Positions 25,438 through 32,836 of a stretch of DNA of 64,000 nt are shown here, in pieces. The DNA is from CAVQBP01 sp964448105 (GTDB lineage Bacteria; Bacteroidota; Ignavibacteria; Ignavibacteriales; Ignavibacteriaceae): positions 1 through 64,000 of the forward strand of contig CAYUVK010000004.1 of assembly GCA_964448105.1 (NCBI GenBank). The letters run 5' to 3'. The notes below the pieces were generated by a model, which saw nothing but the letters and a program-made list of their open reading frames with translations, was not told the DNA's origin and did no database searches. A program made the translations under genes and the position numbers. How positions within the stretch are numbered: position 1 is the stretch's first letter; every line of letters starts with the position of its first letter.

Positions 25438-26547
25438 TTAGATAGGAATGTGTATCGATCTTACTGCAAGCTCAACAATAAATGTTCTCATCTCAGGACT
25501 ATCTATTGAAAGCTTTAAAGGAATAGGCAGAGTTCCGCAATTAAAATTTTTGAAATGTGTTTCACATGGATGTTGAAGATATAATGAGAGTCTGCTAAAG
25601 CCAATTGGAAGAGGTACAAGCATCCACCAAGCTATCCAACCATTGATTATAGGGTTTGGATCATATTTGATCATGTGGAATTTTTCAAATCTTTTTTGAA
25701 ATGCCCTGCATAATCCCTCGAAACGAATTGTAGGTTTTTTGTTTATTCTTTCCTGCAGACGGTTAATAAAATAATCTTTAGAATTCAGAACAATTTCTTT
25801 CATTCTTTTATCTTTAAATATCACCAGATAATTTGCAAACTGGTATGATTGATTTGTCTTATAAGCATTTATTGCTTCCAAAATTAATTTCTTAATATCG
25901 GGGGAAAAATATAATTCATTCTTTAGCTGTTTATCGTAACAAGCTCTTGTAAAATTATTAAATGTTGTTGAGTAAGGGAAAACAACTTTCAACGCCTCAT
26001 CAATTGTTTTAAATCCGTAAGACATAAAAGTAGGACAAACAAATCCTCTGCAGTTCATTCTGTCCAGAAGTCTAATCCATACATCTGCCGTATCTTTCTT
26101 GCCAAGTTCAAATCCAAGGACAACAGTTGATAAAGCATCTATTGCAAGAGCAAGAAACATTGAATGTTCTTTATTGCCTCCCGAATTGCATTTAAATTTT
26201 TTCCCAACAAGATGAATTAAACGTGCTTCGTGTTTTGGTGTGCACGCATCTAAATAGTCTTCCCATTGAGAGCAGCCTACCAAATATTCCCTTATTTTTT
26301 GATTGATTCTGATAGGCGAACTTGGATAAATTGCACGAAGGTCTCTGTAAGAATAACCGCTTAAATATGCTTCAGTAAGAGCACCAATGTCAGGTTGATG
26401 TTTTGCTACTTTATTTTGAACCCATGTCTTATGACAAAATAAACATCTATAACGCTGAATATCAGCCGAAGTTTTTCCATGCTTAATTATCCTGGAACTG
26501 TTACAAAATGGACAGTTTAAGCTTGATTGATTATTATCGGATATCAT
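25438..26547 (-). CDS. Transposase-like protein with zinc ribbon and degenerate catalytic domain
   Basis: The 369-residue protein has an N-terminal zinc ribbon (CPFCNSSRIIKHGK then RYRCLFCHKTW) and a helix-turn-helix-like stretch (SGYSYRDLRAIYPSSPIRI). Its core is reminiscent of IS/MULE DDE transposases (FLALAIDALSTVVLGFELG carries a possible first Asp; DEALKVVFPYSTTFNNF resembles the second block). Where the family has an SDG-type Asp, this reads MSYG, and no clear terminal Glu is seen, so catalysis is probably lost. No terminal repeats were found next to it. It lies upstream of the dsr operon on the same strand; a domesticated DNA-binding regulator is possible. Confidence 0.6.
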   Translation of the reverse strand: MISDNNQSSLNCPFCNSSRIIKHGKTSADIQRYRCLFCHKTWVQNKVAKHQPDIGALTEAYLSGYSYRDLRAIYPSSPIRINQKIREYLVGCSQWEDYLDACTPKHEARLIHLVGKKFKCNSGGNKEHSMFLALAIDALSTVVLGFELGKKDTADVWIRLLDRMNCRGFVCPTFMSYGFKTIDEALKVVFPYSTTFNNFTRACYDKQLKNELYFSPDIKKLILEAINAYKTNQSYQFANYLVIFKDKRMKEIVLNSKDYFINRLQERINKKPTIRFEGLCRAFQKRFEKFHMIKYDPNPIINGWIAWWMLVPLPIGFSRLSLYLQHPCETHFKNFNCGTLPIPLKLSIDSPEMRTFIVELAVRSIHIPI

Positions 26548-27022
26548 AAAGAACTTGAGGTCTTTATTATTTATTTTTTTAAGAAAGTCAAAATATATAC
26601 CATTAAAAAAGACCTAATTTGCTTCTATTTATAAAGATAAGTTGTCGAAATTATCATATATGAAAAATTCTTTGTCTCTCTGTTGAGAGATTCAATAACT
26701 GGTTTGCATGACTAACTCACAAATATTAATGCTATTATTTTAATGTTCTATCAATTTTTCTCTTTTTATAAACTTAATTCAAGGAAAGATGTTGAAATAA
26801 TTTACAGTAATAGTTTTGTGATTGAATAAGTTGTTTCAAATTAATAAATGATTTGAACATTATACTGCAATTAAATTTCAATGAAAAAAAATTTTCAAAA
26901 ACTTAAAAAGATACTGCAATCTGCTTTGAAACTATAATAATTTTTTTATATTTTTGAGCATATGCTCATAACTAAATTAAAATAATTTCAAACAATAAAA
27001 TTTTTACTAAATAAATAGGAAG
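26548..27022. other. Divergent AT-rich intergenic region
   Basis: About 475 bases between the leftward transposase-like gene and the rightward DUF134 gene. No credible open frame. The only clear structure is a 14-base perfect palindrome at 26955-26968. The rest is strongly AT-rich with A/T runs and probably holds promoters in both directions. Confidence 0.7.
26955..26968. promoter_or_regulatory. Perfect palindrome TGAGCATATGCTCA, likely operator of the DUF134 operon
   Basis: A 14-base perfect palindrome, 54 bases upstream of the DUF134 start codon. It is a good candidate for the binding site of the adjacent DUF134 helix-turn-helix protein (autoregulation). The assignment rests on position and symmetry; I found no second copy in the window. 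Confidence 0.6.
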
Positions 27023-27337
27023 ATGCCAAGGCCAAGAAAACACCGCAAGGTTTGCTGCAATCCCTCAGCATATTATTTCAAACCAAGAGGAATTCCAATG
27101 TACGATTTAGAAGAGGTAATTCTTGAATATGATGAATTAGAATCTCTTCGACTTGCCGATCTTCTTGCATATTCGCATGAAGAATCAGCTAAAGAAATGA
27201 ATATATCAAGAGCAACTTTCGGCAGGATATTGGAAAATGCCAGGAAGAAAGTTGCCGACAGTATTTTAAATGGTAAAGCCATCAGGATAAATGATGGACA
27301 ATTATTAAAAACAAGTAATGGAGATAGAAATGTCTGA
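27023..27337 (+). CDS. DUF134 family DNA-binding protein
   Basis: The 104-residue protein begins MPRPRKHRKVCCNPSAYYFK and continues GIPMYDLEEVILEYDELESLRLADLL, the hallmark of DUF134. It has a sigma-70 region-4-like helix-turn-helix (SAKEMNISRATFGRILENARKK). This family usually precedes NifX/orange-protein-like genes, exactly as here. A GGAAG site precedes the ATG. Probably a regulator acting on the upstream palindrome. It overlaps the next gene by eight bases. Confidence 0.9.
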   Translation: MPRPRKHRKVCCNPSAYYFKPRGIPMYDLEEVILEYDELESLRLADLLAYSHEESAKEMNISRATFGRILENARKKVADSILNGKAIRINDGQLLKTSNGDRNV

Positions 27338-27785
27338 AGAAACACAATCCGGTATAGAAACAAATAGTGAAGGTTTTTCAGGAAAAATTGCAATTGCAAC
27401 TGATGATCAGAAAAGAGTTACCGGTCATATAGGAAGATGCAAATCATTTATGATCTATGAAATAAATGATAACAAAATAGTTAATAAAGAGTTAAGGGAA
27501 AATCTTTTTACAAACCATAGAATGATGCACCAAAACCATCAGCATCATGGAGAAGGGGGAGGACACAGTCATGCCCATTTAATTGAAGGTTTAAAAGACT
27601 GTAAATATCTTGTATCATCCGGGGGCGGATGGCGGGTAGTGGAAGATTTAAAGCAGCATAATATTACTACCCTCTTTTCGGATGTAGAATTTATTGAAGA
27701 TGCAGTAAATATGTTTATAAAAGGAGAATTAAAAGATGATACTGACTTAACTTGCAGGCATGAAGAACATCATCGTGAACACTAA
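27330..27785 (+). CDS. NifX/NifB-type iron-molybdenum cofactor-binding-like protein (orange-protein-like)
   Basis: The start chosen, MSEETQSGIE, is preceded by GGAG within the end of the DUF134 gene. About 151 residues: a dinitrogenase-cofactor-type domain (KIAIATDDQKRVTGHIGRCKSFMIYEI; CKYLVSSGGGWRVVEDLKQHNI) with an inserted His-rich loop (MMHQNHQHHGEGGGHSHAH) and a His-rich tail (CRHEEHHREH). The His content suggests metal binding. Likely a small metal-sulfur cluster carrier or scaffold. One of five members of the family in this window. Confidence 0.88.
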   Translation: MSEETQSGIETNSEGFSGKIAIATDDQKRVTGHIGRCKSFMIYEINDNKIVNKELRENLFTNHRMMHQNHQHHGEGGGHSHAHLIEGLKDCKYLVSSGGGWRVVEDLKQHNITTLFSDVEFIEDAVNMFIKGELKDDTDLTCRHEEHHREH

Positions 27786-28263
27786 GGGAATAATATATAA
27801 ACCTATCGGAATTATTCATTCCCCATTTAAGAATATTGAAGGTGTTCCCATTCAACCTGCGGGAGCAAATGGAATAAAGGGCAAAGTTAAAGTTTATAAA
27901 AAATATTTAAAAGGTTTGATGAACCTGGAAGGATTTTCACATATAATATTAATTTATCATTTCAATTTATCGAAAGGATATTCACTAAAAGTAATCCCAT
28001 TTCTTTTGGATACGGAACAAGGCGTATTTGCAACGAGAGCTCCAAAGCGTCCGAATCAAATAGGTATTTCTGTTGTTAAAGTTGAAAAGATTCAAGAAAA
28101 TATTATAGACATTATGAATATCGATGTAGTTGATGGGACACCTTTATTAGATATAAAACCTTATGCAAGTCTTTTTGATAATGTAAAAAATGAAAAAATG
28201 GGCTGGCTTTCCGGAAAGATTAATGATGTTCATAAAATTAAATCCGATAAAAGGTTTAAATAA
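27760..28263 (+). CDS. trmO: tRNA m6t6A37 methyltransferase TrmO-like (TsaA family)
   Basis: The 167-residue protein reads YKPIGIIHSPFKNIEGVPIQ, then LEGFSHIILIYHF and FATRAPKRPNQIGISVVKV, the TsaA/TrmO beta-barrel family signature. TrmO transfers a methyl group from SAM to t6A at position 37 of tRNA-Thr in proteobacteria; in anaerobes the family often sits with NifX-like genes, where its role is unproven. The start overlaps the end of the NifX-like gene by 26 bases. Confidence 0.88.
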   Translation: MKNIIVNTKGIIYKPIGIIHSPFKNIEGVPIQPAGANGIKGKVKVYKKYLKGLMNLEGFSHIILIYHFNLSKGYSLKVIPFLLDTEQGVFATRAPKRPNQIGISVVKVEKIQENIIDIMNIDVVDGTPLLDIKPYASLFDNVKNEKMGWLSGKINDVHKIKSDKRFK

Positions 28264-28406
28264 TAGTACAACACGTTGCCGGAGTTCAAAATTGTTATTT
28301 ATGATATATACCCAAAATGCAGACGTAACAGCAACGATCTGATTAAAGAAGAATAACATATTTTCATATATAATTTCTGCATGTAATTACGATCTTCTTG
28401 ATAAAT

Positions 28407-30077
28407 TCACAGCCGTTCTGAAATAATTTTAGAATAGAAGCGAGTTTCAAAATCTTCATCCTCAAATAAAAAGCGAACTTCTTCTTTAAGGCTTTTGATT
28501 TTATACTTAAGTATTAAGTAGACTGAATTTCTTCTTACGTTTGCGTTTTCATCATGCAATGAATTTTTAATAATTTCCGCTGCTTCTTCTGAATCAATTT
28601 CACATAATGCGTTTATCGCACTGTTTTTAACAAACCAAATAGAATCTTTTGTACCGCTTAGCAAAGTACTCCAAGCTTTTTCAGAACCTATTTCGCCCAG
28701 TGCACTATATATAAAATTTCGTATCCCAGGTCCTGTAGATTCATTTAATTTGTAAATTAAAGGTGCAAGTGCTTTTTCAGATCTTAATTTGCCAAGAGAA
28801 ATTGCTGCGTTATTTCTTACCCTTGCTTCTTTATCGTTTAGCAAGGTGATAAGGTATTCCATAGCCGCATTAGCTTTCATATCGCCGAGTGTTATCGCTG
28901 CAAATTCACGTACCACTGGGTTGGGATCCGAAAGAAGGTCTATCAATGGTTTGATTGATATACTACCAAGATTTTTTAATCTATTGAAATGTTTGTGAAT
29001 GTTTCTCCGTTCGGTAATTTTAATTTCCTTAACAACTAATTCGATTTGATGCTTTAGATCGATTGGACCTGAAATTAATTGATCCTGTTCTACGGTTCCA
29101 AAATCAACGCAGAATAAAGATAGCAAAACTAATATAATGGTATAAAATAATGTTACACCTGCAGCTTCGGTTTTTGTTGAAGGAGTATCCTTTTTAATTA
29201 ATAACCTTACAGGAAAATTTAATATATTTTTTAACCATCTTGGAATAGGAAGAAGAAAAGGAGTACTCTTCTTATAATTTTCATATTCTTCCCCATTCTC
29301 TTCTTTCATCCTGATTTCTTCAATAAGGCAAATACCGATTATAATCATTACGGCAAGCAGCCATGGAAGGCTTGATGATATACTCCAACTCTTTTTCATA
29401 TTATTTATATTTAATGAAAAAAGCATTAGTCCATAGCTCCATACTAACCAACCGACATACTGCGGGTGACGCGAAAATTTATAGATGGTATTAGAAGCAA
29501 TCTTGCTTCCACCAAAACGAGTCTGTAACCATACAAGCACACCCCAAACAAATAATAAACCTCCAACAGCCATAAAAAAATAGGAGATGAATTGATGAGC
29601 GTTCCAATTGAACAATCCTCCAACCCACATTAAAATCCAATAAGGCAGATAAATAATATTACCTAATTGAAGAATGTTAAACGAAATATCCATAAACGGC
29701 AGCCATCCTACCCGGAGTATTCCCAGTCCAGCAAGGAAGAACATACTAAGAGCGAACTGCCCAAACACCGGTAGAAACAAAGCAAAGGCTCCTACCCACG
29801 CCCATCCGCTTTTCTTCGTAACAAAACCTAAAACAATAAAGGTGAAAATCAGTGTAAGGCTTGCATACCCTATCCATCTCAGGTAGAGCGAATCGATGAA
29901 TAGATCGGACTTATATGCGTTAAATTCATCTATTCCTTGATCGAAGCCTGGGAAACCAACTTTTTCCTGAAGAGTCGCATCAATAAATCCGGGAAGTTCT
30001 ATGAAAGCAAACATTAATGCGAATGAAAAAATAAGTGCCAATATAAAAAGGCTTATGCCTTTAAGCTCCTTCATCAT
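28407..30077 (-). CDS. Membrane ICMT/PEMT-like methyltransferase fused to HEAT repeats
   Basis: The 556-residue protein has about seven hydrophobic helices in the first 270 residues, with an isoprenylcysteine/phospholipid methyltransferase-like core (YKFSRHPQYVGWLVWSYG; EENGEEYENYKKSTPFLLP). One more helix lies near 310. The C-terminal half is built of HEAT-like repeats (VVREFAAITLGDMKANAAMEYL; ARVRNNAAISLGKLRSEKAL; NVRRNSVYLILKYK). Fusion of a membrane methyltransferase to a protein-interaction solenoid is unusual. Starts ATGATG after GGAGATA. It stands alone, convergent with the trmO operon. Confidence 0.8.
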   Translation of the reverse strand: MMKELKGISLFILALIFSFALMFAFIELPGFIDATLQEKVGFPGFDQGIDEFNAYKSDLFIDSLYLRWIGYASLTLIFTFIVLGFVTKKSGWAWVGAFALFLPVFGQFALSMFFLAGLGILRVGWLPFMDISFNILQLGNIIYLPYWILMWVGGLFNWNAHQFISYFFMAVGGLLFVWGVLVWLQTRFGGSKIASNTIYKFSRHPQYVGWLVWSYGLMLFSLNINNMKKSWSISSSLPWLLAVMIIIGICLIEEIRMKEENGEEYENYKKSTPFLLPIPRWLKNILNFPVRLLIKKDTPSTKTEAAGVTLFYTIILVLLSLFCVDFGTVEQDQLISGPIDLKHQIELVVKEIKITERRNIHKHFNRLKNLGSISIKPLIDLLSDPNPVVREFAAITLGDMKANAAMEYLITLLNDKEARVRNNAAISLGKLRSEKALAPLIYKLNESTGPGIRNFIYSALGEIGSEKAWSTLLSGTKDSIWFVKNSAINALCEIDSEEAAEIIKNSLHDENANVRRNSVYLILKYKIKSLKEEVRFLFEDEDFETRFYSKIISERL

Positions 30078-30661
30078 TATCTCCTAATTTGGAAGGGATA
30101 AATTTTCGTCAATTAAGTACTAAAAATTAAAGAAGCCCCACTAATTTAAACTAAATACAGCTTCGCCTTATAACTCGCATAAATATTAAATTTTTCTATA
30201 TTAAATGATTTTCAATACTACAAGATAATTTAGTGTGCTTATGGGTAAAATAGAACTTAAAAATAATTTTCTCTTCATGATCACTCTCCTTATAATATTT
30301 GATGTTAATAATTCTATTTTTACGGAAGATTTATACACCTACATATTGTAGCATCTATAAAATTCCCAGGTAAATTTTCTCTGAAAAGAGTTCTAACTTT
30401 ATCTTATTGAAACGAAATAACTTCGTTAAATTTAAACCTTCTTTTTTTGCAAAATTCCGTACATATTTTAGTACTTTTAATCTAGATGATTGAATATAAA
30501 TCTTTATCAGGATAAACTTCCATTTAATGTTGCTTGCTACATAATTAAATTTTAGGACCATAGTTGAGGAGCTATTATTCCAAACTTGTCATTCCGAAAG
30601 GAATAGTATGAATTGAAGAAATGTTCAACCATATTATAATCTTGAATATCTGTTTGATAAT
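30078..30661. other. Intergenic stretch with one possible micro-ORF
   Basis: 584 AT-rich bases. The one item of note is a 25-codon frame on the minus strand (30201-30278, MKRKLFLSSILPISTLNYLV...) behind a textbook AAGGAGAGTGATC site. It looks like a signal-peptide-like leader or the remnant of a lost gene. Nothing else is supportable here. Confidence 0.4.
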
Positions 30662-31198
30662 TTATTTGATAAATTTTTCGATTATTTCGTTTAATTTTAT
30701 GAAAAACTGATTTCTAACTTTTTCAATATATCGAGCTTCATTATAGTCAACGATAATCCTATCTCTATATATATATCTTTTAGGTTCTACCTGAAGTACA
30801 AATGAATTTATTTGCCTTTCCCAGAACCATTCTGCACATCCAAATTGTATATATTCAGGATCAATTAAAGTTAATTTAGTTAGATGATTCAACAATATTT
30901 TCCCTTCTTGGTTATCCTTTGTACATATTGCGATATAAGATATTCTATAATCTATGCTTTTAATACCATTTGTAATTGGCAACGGGTTGATATTATACTG
31001 ATTATTTTGCCCTCGATACAAAAAATGGCCATAACAACTTTGTAATGAAAAACAATAATCTAATTTTGATATATTTTTAATCAATTCAATTATTGGAATA
31101 TCAATTTCATTATAATTTATATTTCTTAATACTATATTACGCTGTGCATTGAAATCCGGATTAAGAACTAATTCTTTTGATTTAATAAATGTTTCCAA
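30662..31198 (-). CDS. Hypothetical protein with a TYW3-like SCxGH motif
   Basis: The 178-residue protein has a TTG start (METFIKSKELVLNP) after AAGAGAAAT. The segment IIELIKNISKLDYCFSLQSC followed by YGHF is reminiscent of the N-terminal SCSGR region of tRNA wybutosine-synthesis TYW3-like proteins. That likeness is weak and the rest (QFGCAEWFWERQINSFVLQV) is not recognised. No linked RNA-modification gene. It is monocistronic, so its role is open. Confidence 0.55.
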   Translation of the reverse strand: METFIKSKELVLNPDFNAQRNIVLRNINYNEIDIPIIELIKNISKLDYCFSLQSCYGHFLYRGQNNQYNINPLPITNGIKSIDYRISYIAICTKDNQEGKILLNHLTKLTLIDPEYIQFGCAEWFWERQINSFVLQVEPKRYIYRDRIIVDYNEARYIEKVRNQFFIKLNEIIEKFIK

Positions 31199-31314
31199 TA
31201 ATTTCTCTTTTACTGATTATTATTTTTGACATTCAAACCTTTCTTTTATTTACTGCTTAAGTAAAGTATTTAAATTAACAATTTTTAGACTTAATAATAG
31301 AATAAAAATAGTAA

Positions 31315-31692
31315 TTATGGTTTCAATAGTTCTTTAACCTTCTTTAGAAGTAAATCTCTGTCTATAGGTTTTTTAATATAGTCTTTCAGCACCTGGAATT
31401 GTCCATTCAATTTTAAAAATCTTTTGAAATATGGTATTACTCCTTTAATTATAATAACCGGAATATTTTTTGTATTTTTATTAACTTGTAATTTGCGTAT
31501 CACCATAACATCCGATTCTTCGGGCATACCCAAAATAATTATGCCCGGTTTTTCAGTTAATGCTTTTTGAATACCCTCCCTTCCATTCTTAGCTGATATT
31601 ACATAAAAATCATTTTCTGCAAAAAACATCGAGAGATATACTAAGGTATTCTCATCATCATCGATTATTAATATTTTATTTCTGCTTCCCAT
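31315..31692 (-). CDS. Receiver-domain protein lacking the phospho-acceptor aspartate
   Basis: About 125 residues from MGSRNKILIIDDDENTLVYL; the longer frame from 31803 overlaps another gene and is rejected. CheY-like fold with the acidic DDD pocket, and KPID carrying the conserved Lys-Pro. Where the phosphorylated Asp should be, the sequence is PGIIILGMPEES, that is Gly (codon GGT). Likely a phosphorylation-independent pseudo-receiver. It is the last gene of a four-gene leftward set (NifX-like, coiled-coil, zinc-ribbon, this), so it may act with them. Confidence 0.8.
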   Translation of the reverse strand: MGSRNKILIIDDDENTLVYLSMFFAENDFYVISAKNGREGIQKALTEKPGIIILGMPEESDVMVIRKLQVNKNTKNIPVIIIKGVIPYFKRFLKLNGQFQVLKDYIKKPIDRDLLLKKVKELLKP

Positions 31693-31699
31693 GTTTTGT

Positions 31700-32080
31700 C
31701 TAATAGTACTCCATTTCAGAATATTTCTTGAAATTCCCATAAGTAGCTGATTTGATATTATCCTTTTGATTATTTGATGAATAAGGCAAAGGACCTTCCT
31801 CAATCATTCTACACCCACATGATGGACAGTAGCCTCCATAGTACGCTAATATTTCAGCATTTGGCATTCTTAATCCACACCGTGGGCAATAAAGAAATCT
31901 TACAGTCTTTTCTGAATCTTCCGTTCCATTGTTTGATTTTTCAGTAAGAAAATTTCGAGTTACATATAGCTTCTTTAAAATTAATGACCTGGAATTCAGG
32001 CTATTATTAAATTGCTGTAATATTAAATTCTGTATACATGGTTTTTGGGAAATAAAATATTTAATCATCCTATCATTCAT
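31700..32080 (-). CDS. Small zinc-ribbon protein
   Basis: The 126-residue protein has a basic helical N-terminus (MNDRMIKYFISQKPCIQNLI) and a C-terminal zinc ribbon: CPRCGLRMPNAEIL, then YCPSCGCRMIEEG. No enzyme family is recognised. It overlaps the preceding coiled-coil gene by eight bases and the receiver gene follows 7 bases later, so it is part of one transcript. Confidence 0.6.
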   Translation of the reverse strand: MNDRMIKYFISQKPCIQNLILQQFNNSLNSRSLILKKLYVTRNFLTEKSNNGTEDSEKTVRFLYCPRCGLRMPNAEILAYYGGYCPSCGCRMIEEGPLPYSSNNQKDNIKSATYGNFKKYSEMEYY

Positions 32081-32300
32081 CCTTACAACCTTCTGCTAAA
32101 TTATCTAATAACTCCTTTCTTATTTTATTTAATATTTCATCAATTTCTTTTAATACTGTTTGAAGCTCATCAGTCCGGTTTATTAGAAATTGAATTTGTG
32201 TTATTATATTGGGGGGAATAGTTAAATGCTTTTTTATACTCTCTGTATATAAAAAATGATTCTGGAAGATTTCAGTATTTTGGATTAAAGGATTTTCCAT
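32073..32300 (-). CDS. Small helical protein in the NifX-like operon
   Basis: The 75-residue, mostly helical protein has a likely coiled coil in its second half (TDELQTVLKEIDEILNKIRK). No recognised family. It starts one base after the NifX-like gene ends and overlaps the zinc-ribbon gene, so translation is probably coupled. It may be a partner or adaptor. Confidence 0.6.
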   Translation of the reverse strand: MENPLIQNTEIFQNHFLYTESIKKHLTIPPNIITQIQFLINRTDELQTVLKEIDEILNKIRKELLDNLAEGCKDE

Positions 32301-32301
32301 T

Positions 32302-32640
32302 TTAATTCCTTGTTAAAATTCTTTCATCTTTTCCTATAAGTAATCCTTCTAAATAGAGTTTTAAAATATATTCAGTATCTCCTTTAATCCACGGAATTAC
32401 CTTAATATTATAATTTCTTAGTTTTTTTTCACACAGGTTTGTCAACCCCCCACATATTAATACATCCGGTTTAAGCTTTACCAGAGTATCGAGTTTCTTT
32501 AAGATATCGGCACAATCAAGCAGAAGTGTTTCTTTATTTTTAACTGTATTATTCTCGACTTTTACAATCATCAATTTTTCAGATACATCTAACCTTGATG
32601 ATATTCTATTACCAAAAATCGATAATGCAATAGTCTTCAT
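32302..32640 (-). CDS. NifX/NifB-type cofactor-binding-like protein
   Basis: The 112-residue protein begins MKTIALSIFGNRISSRLDVS and contains KPDVLICGGLTNLCEKKLRNYNIKVIPWIKGDTEYILKLYLEG. This is a single dinitrogenase iron-molybdenum cofactor-type domain with two Cys residues that could ligate metal. First gene of a leftward operon, with a sigma-54-like promoter about 45 bases upstream and an activator gene adjacent. Confidence 0.85.
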   Translation of the reverse strand: MKTIALSIFGNRISSRLDVSEKLMIVKVENNTVKNKETLLLDCADILKKLDTLVKLKPDVLICGGLTNLCEKKLRNYNIKVIPWIKGDTEYILKLYLEGLLIGKDERILTRN

Positions 32641-32683
32641 AGGATAAGCCTAAAAATTTAGACTAATTTATTTTATTATATAT

Positions 32684-32699
32684 TTCAATTCATCTGCCA
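32684..32699 (-). promoter_or_regulatory. Sigma-54-like promoter of the NifX-like operon
   Basis: On the minus strand the sequence TGGCAGATGAATTGAA matches the -24/-12 consensus (TGGCAYRNNNNTTGCW) except for one base at the -12 dinucleotide (GA for GC) and one in the spacer. It lies about 45 bases upstream of the NifX-like start and next to a sigma-54 activator gene. Confidence 0.6.
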
Positions 32700-32813
32700 G
32701 AACTTTAAATTTATTTTACATGCCTTTCTTTATATAAATATTAAGGTTTAATAAGTGATGTAATTTTAGATAGGATTAAAAATGTTGCAAAGATGAAAAA
32801 TAAAAAAATCACC

Positions 32814-32829
32814 GTTGCACAGTTGCTAC
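32814..32829. promoter_or_regulatory. Candidate activator-binding palindrome upstream of the NifX-like operon
   Basis: GTTGCACAGTTGCTAC, an imperfect 16-base palindrome. Its complement matches GTTGCATATCTGCAAC at 34244-34259 in 12 of 16 positions, keeping the GT(T/A)GCA-N4-TGCAAC frame. It lies about 115 bases upstream of the -24 element, a typical enhancer distance. An additional half-site GTTGCA is at 32784. Confidence 0.5.
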
Positions 32830-32836
32830 AGAAAAA

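Noticed and set aside
28264..28406. Terminator in the convergent gap between trmO and the HEAT fusion
   Set aside because: No convincing stem with a T-run was found.
31693..31803. Longer N-terminus for the receiver protein
   Set aside because: It overlaps the zinc-ribbon gene in another frame, and the receiver fold begins at the internal ATG (31692).
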